DNA of 64,000 nucleotides from Mesorhizobium sp. PAMC28654 (GCF_020616515.1 NZ_CP085135.1:3286001-3350000); one strand, 5' to 3'. Positions 42,901-51,303 are shown, counted from the stretch's first letter. The notes: generated by a model not told the origin, from the letters alone. Numbers and translations are program-made.

Positions 42901-43411
42901 GGATCGGCACCATCGTGTCGACGAACAGGAATTCCGTGGCGTGCGCATTGGTCGAGGATTCGGCCATGTGATCGTCGCCCATCAGGGCAAGCACGCCGCC
43001 ATGTTTCGACGACCCGGCGAGATTGGCGTGGCGGAACACGTCGCCGGAGCGGTCGACACCCGGTCCCTTGCCGTACCAGACCGAGAAGACACCGTCATGG
43101 GTGCCTTCTCCCATCAATTCGGCCTGCTGCGAGCCCCAGCAGGCCGTGGCCGCGAGCTCCTCATTGAGGCCGGGCTGGAAGACGATATCCGCCTGGGCAA
43201 GCTGCTTCTTGGCTTTCCAAAGCTGCAGGTCGAGGCCGCCTAGCGGCGAGCCGCGATAGCCGGAGACGAAACCGGCCGTATTCAGGCCGGCGCGGCGGTC
43301 GCGCTCGCGCTGCATCAACAGCATGCGGATGACCGCCTGCGCGCCGGAAAGGAAGATGCGCTCCTTCCCCAGGTCGAACTTGTCGTCGAGCGCGACGTCA
43401 TGCAGCGTCAT
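39935..43411 (-). CDS. Indolepyruvate ferredoxin oxidoreductase, fused subunits
   Basis: 1158 residues, the alphaproteobacterial fused form of indolepyruvate (aryl/branched 2-oxoacid) ferredoxin oxidoreductase, which oxidises 2-oxoacids to acyl-CoA. The N-terminal half binds ThDP (FVSGYRGSPLGGLDLQLW, CSGCPHNSSTKV, GIGCHFMALWMDRN, GGEGAQWVGQAPF). A cysteine-rich stretch near residues 635-690 (CEGCGDCGVQSNCVS, SSCNKDFSCVNGFCPSF) holds an iron-sulfur site. The C-terminal third is the gamma-type domain (IDGVGGTGVVTVGAVLGMAA, MAGLAQKGGSVFTH). ATG 43411 is behind GAGGAAAT; the extension to 43507 is not conserved. It is monocistronic. Confidence 0.93.
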   Translation of the reverse strand: MTLHDVALDDKFDLGKERIFLSGAQAVIRMLLMQRERDRRAGLNTAGFVSGYRGSPLGGLDLQLWKAKKQLAQADIVFQPGLNEELAATACWGSQQAELMGEGTHDGVFSVWYGKGPGVDRSGDVFRHANLAGSSKHGGVLALMGDDHMAESSTNAHATEFLFVDTMVPILNPAGVQEIIDYGLYGFAMSRFAGTWAAIKCVKDNIESTASVDASMERLNIVDPEFDMPPGGLNIRNEIDMLGQEERLHEYKRAAASAFIHANALNRTVYSGGRNPKLGIITIGKSYLDVRQALDDIGVDEAAANRIGIRLFKVGCPWPLDLRHIADFARGLDTIVVVEEKRSLIEVQLRESLYGTAMQPVIVGKKDERGDWLFPAKGALDPNEIAIALGDRIVRTIGSSEEISARVAKLRQFQAMLADTTDIGSRTPFFCSGCPHNSSTKVPDGSIAAAGIGCHFMALWMDRNTVGFTAMGGEGAQWVGQAPFSKRDHIFQNLGDGTYNHSGTLAIRFALSTDANITYKILYNDAVAMTGGQPHEGGLTVDMIARQVRAEGVDRIAIVTDEPDKYSGKAEFPAGATIHHRDDLDIVQRELRDVKGVSVLLYDQTCAAEKRRRRKRGTFPDPDRRVFINELVCEGCGDCGVQSNCVSIQPVETEFGRKRKIDQSSCNKDFSCVNGFCPSFVTVHGAKIRKAEGIAGKANPLDGVPTPAEFPLGEQGWAAIIDGVGGTGVVTVGAVLGMAAHLEDKGCGMIDMAGLAQKGGSVFTHVRIARTPDDINAIRVSAGKADLVLGCDLVVSGAKKVLGAVREGHTIFVANTAEIMPGEFTRSADFSLPVERLKKAIRTAAGEDKAHFFDATRTAATLFGNSLGANMFMLGFAFQHGGLPLSAEAVEKAIGLNGEAVAMNISAFRWGRRAAHQPDFVRGLVAQPGKSAQTPVAETLDDIIARRVAFLTAYQNAAYAKRYAGRLAALRAAEAKAVPGSTVVSEAAARNLFKLMAIKDEYEVARLYTDGSFVAELGKQFQSYDKLEFHLAPPIMGRRGNDGKPRKSSFGPWMMKGFRVLAAMKALRGTAFDLFGYSAERRMDRQLLARYEADLDLVGGALVPAKIEAATALVSVPALIRGYGHVRQASVASVEGERRRLLERFRASVKPTELQAAE

Positions 43412-43637
43412 CAGGTATTTCCTCTGCGGAGGCCGCGCGGGGGTCAAGCAGCCAACGTCGGGGTCGAATGGCGCAGTGTTTATCCCCTTGCCGGGCAGGT
43501 CAAACAAAATCGCAGGTGCCAGACAAAGCGCAACGAACAGACCGACCGGCTCGATGCCTACGTATGAAATCGTTCAGCCGATGTCACCGTGACGCACGAA
43601 AATTTCTGCGCGGTATGGATAGGTGGGCCGCTGCGCC

Positions 43638-44177
43638 TCACAAGCCCTTCGAGCAATCGGGCTTGGGTTCGCCGGGAAGCTTGCCATCGGGATGGCCGGC
43701 AAGGTCGGGATTGGCCGTATAGAGCTGGTCGATGACCAGGGGCCGGTCGGGAATGATCGACTGGTCCTCGGTCGACATCAGCGTGGTGTCGATCTTCTGA
43801 AGCACCGCACCATCGGGACCCTTGATGCTGATGGCGATCGCATAGGGCTTGTCCTTGACAACGCAGGTCAGCGCCGGGCTCTCCAGCGACACCTTGTCGA
43901 GCTTGGGCCATACTTTCTGCTCGACCACAAACGGCGCGCCGCCGGCCGGGTTCTGGAAGCTGGCGACTGCCATCTGGCCCTCACCCATGGGCTGCAAGGG
44001 CCTCAGCGTCACCACATAGGTCGCCCGCGCGAGACGGTAGTTGAAGACGAATATCTTGCCGGAAATCTCGAACAGCTTGCCTTCGCCCTCCTTGCCCGTG
44101 TCGCGGCAAGCGCCGAGCGCCAACGCCGCGGCAAGAGCGAAACCCACGAGGATCGAGCGCGACGGAAATCTAGGCAT
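43638..44177 (-). CDS. Hypothetical lipoprotein
   Basis: 179 residues with a signal peptide ILVGFALAAALALGAC that ends in a lipobox LALGAC, so Cys 24 should be lipidated. The mature protein has short strands (FVFNYRLARATYVVTLRPL, VVKDKPYAIAISIKGPDG) but I do not recognise a domain. A second Cys pair (TCVV, DCSKGL) could form a disulfide. Its start overlaps the CGNR gene by eight bases, implying co-transcription. Confidence 0.75.
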   Translation of the reverse strand: MPRFPSRSILVGFALAAALALGACRDTGKEGEGKLFEISGKIFVFNYRLARATYVVTLRPLQPMGEGQMAVASFQNPAGGAPFVVEQKVWPKLDKVSLESPALTCVVKDKPYAIAISIKGPDGAVLQKIDTTLMSTEDQSIIPDRPLVIDQLYTANPDLAGHPDGKLPGEPKPDCSKGL

Positions 44178-44781
44178 TGCTCACCTCATTGGGCGTGCCG
44201 CGGCGGCGGCGATAATGACGGCTGGCCTTCTGGCGGTTGCCGCACACCGCCATGTCGCACCATAGCCGGCTGGAGTTGCGGCTCCTGTCGACGAACAGCC
44301 AGGTGCAGTTGGGACAGATCCTCAGCCTTGCGACCGTATCGTCACGCAGCAGCGACAGGGCCGACACCGCCAGCGCCGCCTCGAAGGCGATCGGTGTCGC
44401 CGGGTCGCCGAACGGTCTTCCCGGCGCGCCGATTTCGGTCCTGCTGCCGGCAAGCCCATCGGCACAGGCTTGCAGGAAGCCCGGCAGATCGCCGGTGGCG
44501 ACAGCACCCTTCGACACCGCGCCCCGAAACAGCCGGTCAGTCGTCTCACGGATCGAGATCACGACCGGCGCGATGGCTTGCGGCGACTGCGCATCAAGCT
44601 GCCTGCCACCAAGTTCGGTGGTGCGAAAGCCGCTTGCCGCGTCGGCGAAACGAGCGATCTCGTGCGGATCGTCGAAACGATCGAAGGTCTTTTCCGGATC
44701 GCCTCGCAGCACGACCGTGTTGGCCGTGTCGAGCGCCAGCAGGCCACCGGTGAAGCGATGCGGGGTCCAGGATACCGTCAT
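44170..44781 (-). CDS. CGNR zinc finger (ABATE domain) protein
   Basis: 203 residues. The N-terminal ABATE-type domain starts with the pattern GGLLALDTANTVVLRG, and the C-terminal zinc finger reads CPNCTWLFVDRSRNSSRLWC followed by DMAVCGNRQKASRHYRRRR; four Cys and the CGNR signature are complete. The family is regarded as putative stress-induced transcription regulators. ATG 44781 is divergent from livH over about 150 bp that contain a large palindrome, so it could regulate that gene or itself. Confidence 0.9.
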   Translation of the reverse strand: MTVSWTPHRFTGGLLALDTANTVVLRGDPEKTFDRFDDPHEIARFADAASGFRTTELGGRQLDAQSPQAIAPVVISIRETTDRLFRGAVSKGAVATGDLPGFLQACADGLAGSRTEIGAPGRPFGDPATPIAFEAALAVSALSLLRDDTVARLRICPNCTWLFVDRSRNSSRLWCDMAVCGNRQKASRHYRRRRGTPNEVSNA

Positions 44782-44870
44782 GCCCGAAATCTAACCGATA
44801 AATCGCATTTGACAAGTTAGATTCCACAATGCAAATCTTCCTGCAAGCGCAGCCTCCGCTGCCTTTGTTC

Positions 44871-44918
44871 CGAGCATGTCACCCCAAAATCGCTGCGCAC
44901 TTTGGGGTGACATGCTCG
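44871..44918. promoter_or_regulatory. 18-bp perfect inverted repeat upstream of livH
   Basis: Arms CGAGCATGTCACCCCAAA (44871-44888) and TTTGGGGTGACATGCTCG (44901-44918) around a 12-nt loop. It ends 11 bp before the livH ATG, so in RNA it would form a hairpin next to the AGGG ribosome site. It may be a dispersed palindromic repeat, an operator or a translational switch. Confidence 0.8.
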
Positions 44919-44929
44919 CAGGGTTTTGC

Positions 44930-45835
44930 ATGCTGTATTTTTTCCAGCAGGTTCTGAACGGACTGCATTCCGGCGCGCTCTACGCCTTGCTTGCTTTCGG
45001 CTATGTGCTGACCAACGGCCTCCTGCATCGCACCAACCTCGCCTATGGCGCGCTGTTCGCCTTCTGCGGCCAGACCATGATCCTGGCCGCGGTCTTCGCT
45101 TATCAGGTGCTTTGGTTGACATTGCTGGCCGCTGTGGCGTTCGGCATTGTCGCGGCGTTCCTTTACGCGGCGCTGATCAGCCGCGTGCTGTCGCGCAGCG
45201 TCTTCGAGCCGCTGGCCGATCGAACGCCCAACGCGATCGTGGTCACCACGCTGGGCATATTGCTGGTTCTGTCGGAGGCAAGCCGCATCGCCGCCGATAC
45301 CCATGACCTGTGGTTGCCGCCAATGCTGGCGTACCCAATCGCCTTCGCGCAGGATGCAAGCTTCAAGGCGACGCTGACACTCATCCAGTTGCTCGACTGC
45401 GCGGTGGCGCTTTCGACCATCGCGCTCGCCACCTGGGCATTCGCCCGATCGAGCTTCGGCCGACGCTGGCGCGCCGTGTCCGACGACCCCAGGGCGGCGG
45501 CCATGTGCGGCGTCGACGTGCGCGCGACCTTCCGCGGCGCGGTGCTCTATGGCGGCCTCTGTGCCGCATTGGCTGGGATATTGGCAGGTCTCTACTACGG
45601 TAATGTCAGCTTCGGCTCCGGCCTGGTCTACGGACTGAAGATCCTGTTCGTGACGGCGGTCGGCGGATACATGTCGCCGTCGCGAGCGGCACTCGGCGCG
45701 GCCGCCTTCGGCATGGCCGAATCGCTGTGGGCTGGCTATTTTCCGGTCGAATGGCGCGACGCGTGGATGTATCTGTTCCTCGTCGCCATGCTGGTGCTGA
45801 TCGGCGCCGGCCGCGACCAGGGCAAGATCGCCTGA
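44930..45835 (+). CDS. Branched-chain amino acid-type ABC permease (LivH family), orphan
   Basis: 301 residues with about eight helices. Family features are FQQVLNGLHSGALYALLAFG, NLAYGALFAFCGQ, and the C-terminal RAVSDDPRAAAMCGVDVRAT with GLKILFVTAVGGY. The LivH-type permease normally works with LivM, two ATPases (LivG, LivF) and a binding protein; none is in the window. The missing partners could be elsewhere. ATG 44930 follows AGGG; earlier in-frame ATGs at 44876 and 44912 lie inside the palindrome. It is flanked by CGNR and TRAP genes. Confidence 0.88.
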   Translation: MLYFFQQVLNGLHSGALYALLAFGYVLTNGLLHRTNLAYGALFAFCGQTMILAAVFAYQVLWLTLLAAVAFGIVAAFLYAALISRVLSRSVFEPLADRTPNAIVVTTLGILLVLSEASRIAADTHDLWLPPMLAYPIAFAQDASFKATLTLIQLLDCAVALSTIALATWAFARSSFGRRWRAVSDDPRAAAMCGVDVRATFRGAVLYGGLCAALAGILAGLYYGNVSFGSGLVYGLKILFVTAVGGYMSPSRAALGAAAFGMAESLWAGYFPVEWRDAWMYLFLVAMLVLIGAGRDQGKIA

Positions 45836-46102
45836 GCATCAGACTTTCGTTGCATGCGGCCCGCGGCCCCGAGCATTGTTTCGGACGCGGACGGACGCCG
45901 CGGTCCCTTGATTTGCTGACGATCACCGACCGGACAGTCAATTTCGGCTTTCGGATCCAGAAGCCTTTCCACTTTCATCTCGCCATGACGGCGCCCATCC
46001 CGTGTTGACCCGCCGGACCACGCACGGCATACCGTTAGGCCACGGAGGCGCTTCGAAAAAACTGGGAGATCGGCGCGCCTTTGCCATCGGGGGGAGGAAT
46101 GC

Positions 46103-46687
46103 ATGGCAGGGCTTCTCGCTCTATCCAGAGCCATTGACCGTATGAATGAATTCATCGGCAAATGGGTTTCCTGGCTGATCCTGCTGGCGATCCTGGTCAG
46201 CGCCTGCAACGCGATCATCCGCAAGGTGTTCGACATGTCGTCGAATGCGTGGCTCGAACTGCAATGGTATCTGTTCGGCGCCGCCTTCATGCTCGCCGCC
46301 GCGTATACGCTCAAGCAGAACGAGCATATCCGCATCGACATCGTCTACGGCATGTTTCCGAGGCGCGTGCAGCACTGGATCGACCTTCTCGGCCACGCCT
46401 TCTTCCTGATGCCATTCGTGACGCTGATGGTGTTCTATTTCGTGCCTTATGTGTCCCTGTCGTTGCGCAGCGGCGAGATGTCGACAAATGCCGGCGGCTT
46501 GATCGTCTGGCCGGCGAAGGCGATCCTGCTGGTGGGGTTTTTCCTGCTGGCACTCCAGGGCATCTCCGAGATCATCAAGAAGATCGCCATCATGCGCGGT
46601 TTGATGGATGATCCCAATCCGTTCATTTCCGCGCATGAGCAGGCCGAACTCGAAGCCAAGGCGCTCGCCGAAGAGGTGCGCCCGTGA
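46103..46687 (+). CDS. TRAP transporter small permease (DctQ type)
   Basis: 194 residues with four helices (WVSWLILLAILVSACNAIIR, LQWYLFGAAFMLAAAYTLK, FFLMPFVTLMVFYFVPYVSL, ILLVGFFLLALQGISEII). The RxxF and E-x-Q-W pattern (RKVFDMSSNAWLELQW) and the NEHIRIDIVY motif are typical of the four-helix DctQ subunit. GGGGGGAGGA precedes the ATG. Its stop overlaps the DctM start. It forms the membrane complex with DctM. Confidence 0.93.
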   Translation: MAGLLALSRAIDRMNEFIGKWVSWLILLAILVSACNAIIRKVFDMSSNAWLELQWYLFGAAFMLAAAYTLKQNEHIRIDIVYGMFPRRVQHWIDLLGHAFFLMPFVTLMVFYFVPYVSLSLRSGEMSTNAGGLIVWPAKAILLVGFFLLALQGISEIIKKIAIMRGLMDDPNPFISAHEQAELEAKALAEEVRP

Positions 46688-48468
46688 TGGAGTTCATCGC
46701 CCAGAACATGGCGCCGATCATGTTCATCTCGCTGATCCTGTTCATGCTGATCGGCTACCCAGTCGCCTTCTCGCTTGCGGCAAACGGCCTGTTGTTCTTC
46801 TTCATCGGCGTCCTGCTGACACCGTATTCAGGCGGCGCGATCAATCTGGACTGGCCGCTCCTCTACGCGCTTCCGGACAATTTCTACGGCAGCCGGGTGA
46901 TGTCCAACGACACGCTGCTGGCCATCCCCTTCTTCACCTTCATGGGCATCGTGCTCGAACGGTCCGGCATGGCGGAAGACCTGCTCGACACGATCGGACA
47001 GCTGTTCGGCCCCATTCGCGGCGGCCTCGCCTATGCGGTGATCTTAGTCGGCGCGCTGCTCGCGGCGACCACCGGCGTGGTGGCCGCCTCGGTCATAGCC
47101 ATGGGGCTGATCTCGCTGCCGATCATGCTGCGCTACGGCTATGACCGCAGGCTGGCGTCCGGCGTCATCGCCGCCTCGGGCACGCTGGCCCAGATCATCC
47201 CGCCGTCGCTGGTGCTGATCGTGCTCGCCGACCAGCTCGGCCGTTCCGTCGGCGACATGTATGCGGGCGCATTGATACCCGGCCTGGTGCTGACCAGCCT
47301 CTACGCGCTGTACATCCTGATCATGTCGATCATCCGGCCGAAGTCGATGCCGGCGCTGCCGCTGGAGGCGCGCACGCTTGGCCATGGCGTCCTGTCGCTG
47401 CTGGTGGCGCTGGCGGCGGCCATCATCGTTTCCTACGCCGCCTACCGCTACCTGGCGCCGGCGCATGGCGACAATGCCGACATCCTCGGCGGCAGCGTCG
47501 GCGTGATTTTCATTTATCTCGTCGCGATCGCCGACAGGCGCCTGAACTTCAACCTGATGTCGCGGCTGGCGCAGCAGGTCATCATCGTGCTGATCCCGCC
47601 GCTGGCACTAATCTTCCTGGTGCTCGGCACGATCTTCCTCGGCATCGCCACACCAACCGAGGGCGGCGCCATGGGTGCCGTCGGAGCGCTGGCCATGGCC
47701 GCGATGAAGGGCCGGCTGTCGCTGGATGTGGTCAGGCAGGCGCTGGCCTCGACGACACGGCTGTCATCTTTCGTGCTGTTCATCCTGATCGGTGCTCGCG
47801 TCTTCTCGCTGACATTCTACGGCGTCAACGGGCAGATCTGGGTCGAGCATCTGCTGACCTCGCTGCCGGGCGGCGAGGTCGGCTTCCTGATCGGCGTCAA
47901 CATCCTCATCTTCTTCCTGGCCTTCTTCCTCGATTTCTTCGAACTCGCCTTCATCATCGTGCCGCTGCTGGCGCCTGCGGCCGAAAAGCTCGGCATCGAT
48001 CTGATCTGGTTCGGCGTGCTGCTGGGCGTCAACATGCAGACCAGCTTCATGCATCCGCCGTTCGGCTTTGCGCTGTTCTACCTGCGCTCGGTCGCCGCCC
48101 GCGTGCCGTATCTCGACCGCCTCACCGGCAAGACGATCCAGCCGATCACCACAGGCCAGATCTATTGGGGCGCGGTGCCTTTCGTCGGCATCCAGGTGGT
48201 CATGATCGGGCTGACCATCGCCTTCCCGCAGATGGTGATGCACTACAAGGGCGCGACGGTCGATCCAAGCGGGATCGACTACCAGGTCCCGGAAGTGCCG
48301 GGCCTGGGCCTGTCGCCAGCGGGGACGCCACCCGTCAATGGCAGCCCGGCACCGGCCAATGATGGTGCGGCACCTGACCTGTCACAGCCGCCAAGCTTTG
48401 GCGAGACACCGCCGGCCAAGCCAGAGGCGCCGGCCACCGATCTGTCCCAGCCGCCAAGTTTCAATTGA
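46687..48468 (+). CDS. TRAP transporter large permease (DctM type) with Pro-rich C-terminal tail
   Basis: 593 residues; the large permease of a sodium-coupled secondary importer. It has more than twelve helices, including LIGYPVAFSLAANGLLFFFI, FTFMGIVLERSGMAEDLLD, ATTGVVAASVIAMGLISLPI, LGIATPTEGGAMGAVGALAM, and LDFFELAFIIVPLLAPAA. It belongs to the longer DctM group that pairs with 2-oxoacid binding proteins. After residue 535 a tail of about 55 residues is Pro/Ala-rich and carries DLSQPPSF twice. ATG 46687 overlaps the dctQ stop (TGATG). The binding protein DctP at 51361-52470 is the probable partner. Confidence 0.93.
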   Translation: MEFIAQNMAPIMFISLILFMLIGYPVAFSLAANGLLFFFIGVLLTPYSGGAINLDWPLLYALPDNFYGSRVMSNDTLLAIPFFTFMGIVLERSGMAEDLLDTIGQLFGPIRGGLAYAVILVGALLAATTGVVAASVIAMGLISLPIMLRYGYDRRLASGVIAASGTLAQIIPPSLVLIVLADQLGRSVGDMYAGALIPGLVLTSLYALYILIMSIIRPKSMPALPLEARTLGHGVLSLLVALAAAIIVSYAAYRYLAPAHGDNADILGGSVGVIFIYLVAIADRRLNFNLMSRLAQQVIIVLIPPLALIFLVLGTIFLGIATPTEGGAMGAVGALAMAAMKGRLSLDVVRQALASTTRLSSFVLFILIGARVFSLTFYGVNGQIWVEHLLTSLPGGEVGFLIGVNILIFFLAFFLDFFELAFIIVPLLAPAAEKLGIDLIWFGVLLGVNMQTSFMHPPFGFALFYLRSVAARVPYLDRLTGKTIQPITTGQIYWGAVPFVGIQVVMIGLTIAFPQMVMHYKGATVDPSGIDYQVPEVPGLGLSPAGTPPVNGSPAPANDGAAPDLSQPPSFGETPPAKPEAPATDLSQPPSFN

Positions 48469-48552
48469 GGTCATGACGCCAGGCGTCCTTCCAGTCGCGC
48501 AACGCAAGCTGTAGCGTCCTGATTTCGGGCCATGCGCCAAGAGGTGACAGTC

Positions 48553-49581
48553 ATGAAAGCGGTACGCCTGGAGGCGGTCGGCAGCATCGCCATGCACGAC
48601 GTCGGCAAGCCCTCCATCGGGGCTGATGAGCTTCTGGTGCGGATCGAAGCCTGCGGCGTCTGCGGCACCGACCGGCATCTGTTCCACGGTGAATTTCCCT
48701 GCCGGCCGCCGGTTACGCTGGGCCATGAATTCTCCGGCATCGTCGAGGCAACCGGACCCGCGGTCTCCGGCTTTGCCGTCGGTGACCGCGTCACCGGCGA
48801 CCCCAACATCGCCTGCGGCCGCTGCTCGCATTGTCATGCTGGAAGGGTCAATCTGTGCGGCAATTTGCAAGCCATCGGCATCCATCGCGACGGCGGCTTT
48901 GCCGAGTATCTTGCCCTGCCCCGGAAACAGGCCTTCCTCCTGCCAGCTGGCCTGAAGCCAACGCATGGCGCCTTCTGCGAGCCGCTTGGCTGCTGCCTGC
49001 ATGGCGTCGACCTCGCGGGCATCAGGCCCGGCTCCTCGGTCGCCGTGCTCGGCGGCGGCGTGATCGGGTTGCTCACCGTGCAACTGGCGAGACTTGCCGG
49101 GGCTTCGACCATCATTCTGTCGACCCGCCAGGCCTCGCGCCGGGCCCTCGCCGAAGAACTGGGTGCCACGGCGACGGTCGATCCCAATGCCGCCGATTTT
49201 TTCGATACGGTGATCGGGCCATCAGGCCTGGCGCCGGGCGGCGTCGACGTGGTGCTGGAATGCGCCGGCGTGAGGGAAACCGTCGAGCAGTCGATGCGGC
49301 TGGCGAGAGCCGGCGGCACGGTGGTGATTGTCGGCGTGATGCCGCAGGGCATGAAGGTGGAGATCGAACCCTTCGACCTGTTGTTCCGCGAACTGAAAAT
49401 CCTGGGTTCTTTCCTCAACCCCTTCACGCACCGACGCGCCGCCGATCTCATCGCCTCCGGCGCCATCGAGATCGACCGGCTGATCTCCAGGCAGGTGACG
49501 CTCGAGGAGGCTCCGGTGGTGATCGCCAATCCGCCGGCGGCCGGTGAAGTCAAGGTGCTGGTGGTGCCCAACCGGACCTGA
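48553..49581 (+). CDS. Zinc-dependent alcohol/sugar dehydrogenase (MDR family)
   Basis: 342 residues of the medium-chain dehydrogenase family. Catalytic zinc ligands in CGVCGTDRHLFHGE and GHEFSGIVE, structural zinc Cys in ACGRCSHCHAGRVNLC, and the NAD site SVAVLGGGVIGLLTVQLARL. It resembles threonine or polyol dehydrogenases (sorbitol-type). ATG 48553 has GAGGTGA; 48532 is a longer alternative. It follows the TRAP permease by 84 bp on the same strand and could act on the imported compound. The IS630 copy 2 begins 46 bp after its stop. Confidence 0.93.
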   Translation: MKAVRLEAVGSIAMHDVGKPSIGADELLVRIEACGVCGTDRHLFHGEFPCRPPVTLGHEFSGIVEATGPAVSGFAVGDRVTGDPNIACGRCSHCHAGRVNLCGNLQAIGIHRDGGFAEYLALPRKQAFLLPAGLKPTHGAFCEPLGCCLHGVDLAGIRPGSSVAVLGGGVIGLLTVQLARLAGASTIILSTRQASRRALAEELGATATVDPNAADFFDTVIGPSGLAPGGVDVVLECAGVRETVEQSMRLARAGGTVVIVGVMPQGMKVEIEPFDLLFRELKILGSFLNPFTHRRAADLIASGAIEIDRLISRQVTLEEAPVVIANPPAAGEVKVLVVPNRT

Positions 49582-49627
49582 GATGCCCTGTCTCCTGGCG
49601 GGTCCGTCGGCCGCCGGCTTGCCGCTA

Positions 49628-50684
49628 GAGCAAAATCCGAGCGGATAGAATCGATAGGGGTTTCGTTGGGATTGGAAATCTGATTCAGCATATCTGCTGG
49701 ATTCGGAGGCCGGCATGGCATGGCGAAATCCTTATCGGAAGATTTGCGGGCTCGGGTGGTCGCAGCGGTTGATGGCGGCCTGTCGCGACGGGCGGCAGCG
49801 GCGCGATTTGGCGTGGCGGCGGCAAGCTCGGTGCGTTGGGTCCGGGAATGGCGCGAGACCGGAGCCACCTGCGCAAAGCCGCAGGGCGGCGACAGGCGGT
49901 CCCACCGCGTTGAAGCGTATCGCGACATCATCCTGGCGGCGATCGAGAGGCGGGTGGACATCACGCTGGTCGAACTCGCCGAGTTGCTGCGACAGGAGCA
50001 TGGCGCGTCGTTTGCGACGAGCACGATCTGGCGGTTTCTCGATCGTCACTCCATGACCTTCAAAAAAAAAAACGGCGCACGCCAGCGAGCAGGAGCGGCC
50101 AGACGTGGCGGCGCGACGAAACGCCTGGTTCGACGCCCAGCCCGATCTTGATCCCGAGCATCTGGTCTTCATCGACGAGACCGGAGCCTCGACAAAGATG
50201 GCTCGACTGCGGGGGCGCACGAAGCGCGGGATGCGGTGCCGATCGCCAATCCCGCATGGCCATTGGAAGACGACGACGTTCACCGGCGCCCTGCGCCTCA
50301 CTGGCATGACCGCGCCAATGGTCCTGGACGGCCCGATGACTGGCGAATGGTTTGTCGCCTATGTCGAGCAGGTTCTCGTGCCGACGCTGCGGCCCGACGA
50401 TGTCGTGATCCTCGACAACCTGCCGGCGCACAAAAGCGCAGCCGCCCGTGTGGCGATCGAAGCAACCGGCGCAAGGATGATGTTCCTCCCGCCCTATTCC
50501 CCCGACTTCAACCCGATCGAGAACGCCTTTTCCAAGCTGAAATCGATTCTACGCAAAGCCGCCGCACGAACCGTCGCGGAATTGTGGGATACCATCAGCG
50601 CCGCACTGCCTTGCTTCACACCAACCGAGTGCGCCAACTACTTCGCCGCAACAGGATATGAGCCGGAATGATCAGATTCTGCTC
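49628..50684 (+). mobile_element. IS630 family insertion sequence, copy 2
   Basis: 1057 bp between TA dinucleotides (49626-49627, 50685-50686), with the same ends as copy 1 (GAGCAAAATCCGAGC left; GAGCAGAATCTGATC read from the right). Its sequence matches copy 1 apart from three extra A in the frameshift tract, as far as I can compare. Orientation is opposite to copy 1, so the 23-kb interval is flanked by inverted repeats. It separates the alcohol dehydrogenase from the VOC gene. Confidence 0.93.
49720..50671 (+). CDS. IS630 transposase, two frames joined by frameshift at an A11 tract
   Basis: Frame 1 (49720-50151) holds the helix-turn-helix domain; frame 2 (50105-50671) the DDE domain (IDETGAST, ILDNLPAHKS, DFNPIENAF). 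GGAGG lies nine bases before ATG 49720. The overlap is at TTC followed by eleven A (50062-50072), where a net +1 (or -2) slip moves between frames. The only visible difference from copy 1 is one additional Lys codon in this tract, so both copies look equally capable of making the fused enzyme. Confidence 0.9.
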
Positions 50685-50920
50685 TAGCCTGCCGATCGTC
50701 TATTCAGCGCACGCTGAAAAAGACATGACCGGTTCGGTAGTCCGGTCTCTTCCCTTCCTTTGGGGGAAGCCTGTCCGTCGCATGAATGCGGGAGGACCCA
50801 CGGCCGGCAAGCGAGGCACAGCCCGCGAGCCGGTTGGGTCTTGGCACGATTTTCGATTGTCACGTTCCTGCCGGTTCACGGTCCACGGCCCGCCTGTTCG
50901 CATTCAACTCGTGACAGGAC

Positions 50921-51301
50921 ATGACCATGAAACTCAACCATATCAATCTTGTAACCCTCGATGGCGTCGCCCTTGCGGACTTCTTCACCAACCATTTCGG
51001 CTTCGAACTTGTTGCCATGCGCGGCAAGAATGCCTTTGCCGTCCTAAGTGGAGCCGATGGCTTCGCCCTCAACATCATGAAGCCCGGCAAAGGAGAAACT
51101 GTCTCCTATCCCGATGGTTTTCACATTGGCTTCTTCGTCGACATGCCAAACATAGTCCATGAGAAGCACGCCGAATTGGCCGATGCGGGACACGCGCCGG
51201 GTGAAGTCCAGGAGTTGACGCGTGGCGGCGCAATGTCGACCACATTCTACTGCCATGCGCCGGGCGGAATACTGGTGGAGGTCAGTTCCTCGGCCGCATG
51301 A
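50921..51301 (+). CDS. VOC (glyoxalase/bleomycin resistance-like) family protein
   Basis: 126 residues with the beta-alpha-beta-beta-beta repeats of the vicinal oxygen chelate fold: KLNHINLVTLDGVALADFFT, FGFELVAMRG, DGFHIGFFVDMP and APGGILVEVSS. Possible metal ligands are His 7 (KLNHINL), a His in FHIGFFVD and the final Glu (LVEV). Substrate is unknown. ATG 50921 and ATG 50927 are both usable; AGGAC is just upstream. The 234 bp from the IS end to the start hold only its promoter. Confidence 0.88.
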   Translation: MTMKLNHINLVTLDGVALADFFTNHFGFELVAMRGKNAFAVLSGADGFALNIMKPGKGETVSYPDGFHIGFFVDMPNIVHEKHAELADAGHAPGEVQELTRGGAMSTTFYCHAPGGILVEVSSSAA

Positions 51302-51303
51302 GA

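Noticed and set aside
40037..43243. 558- and 478-codon plus-strand frames opposite the oxidoreductase
   Set aside because: Antisense shadows; all ThDP and Fe-S motifs are on the minus strand.
49715..50056. Alternative 113-codon frame starting at ATG 49715 in IS630
   Set aside because: It is out of frame with the HTH domain and lies too close to the GGAGG; the 49720 frame carries the conserved residues.
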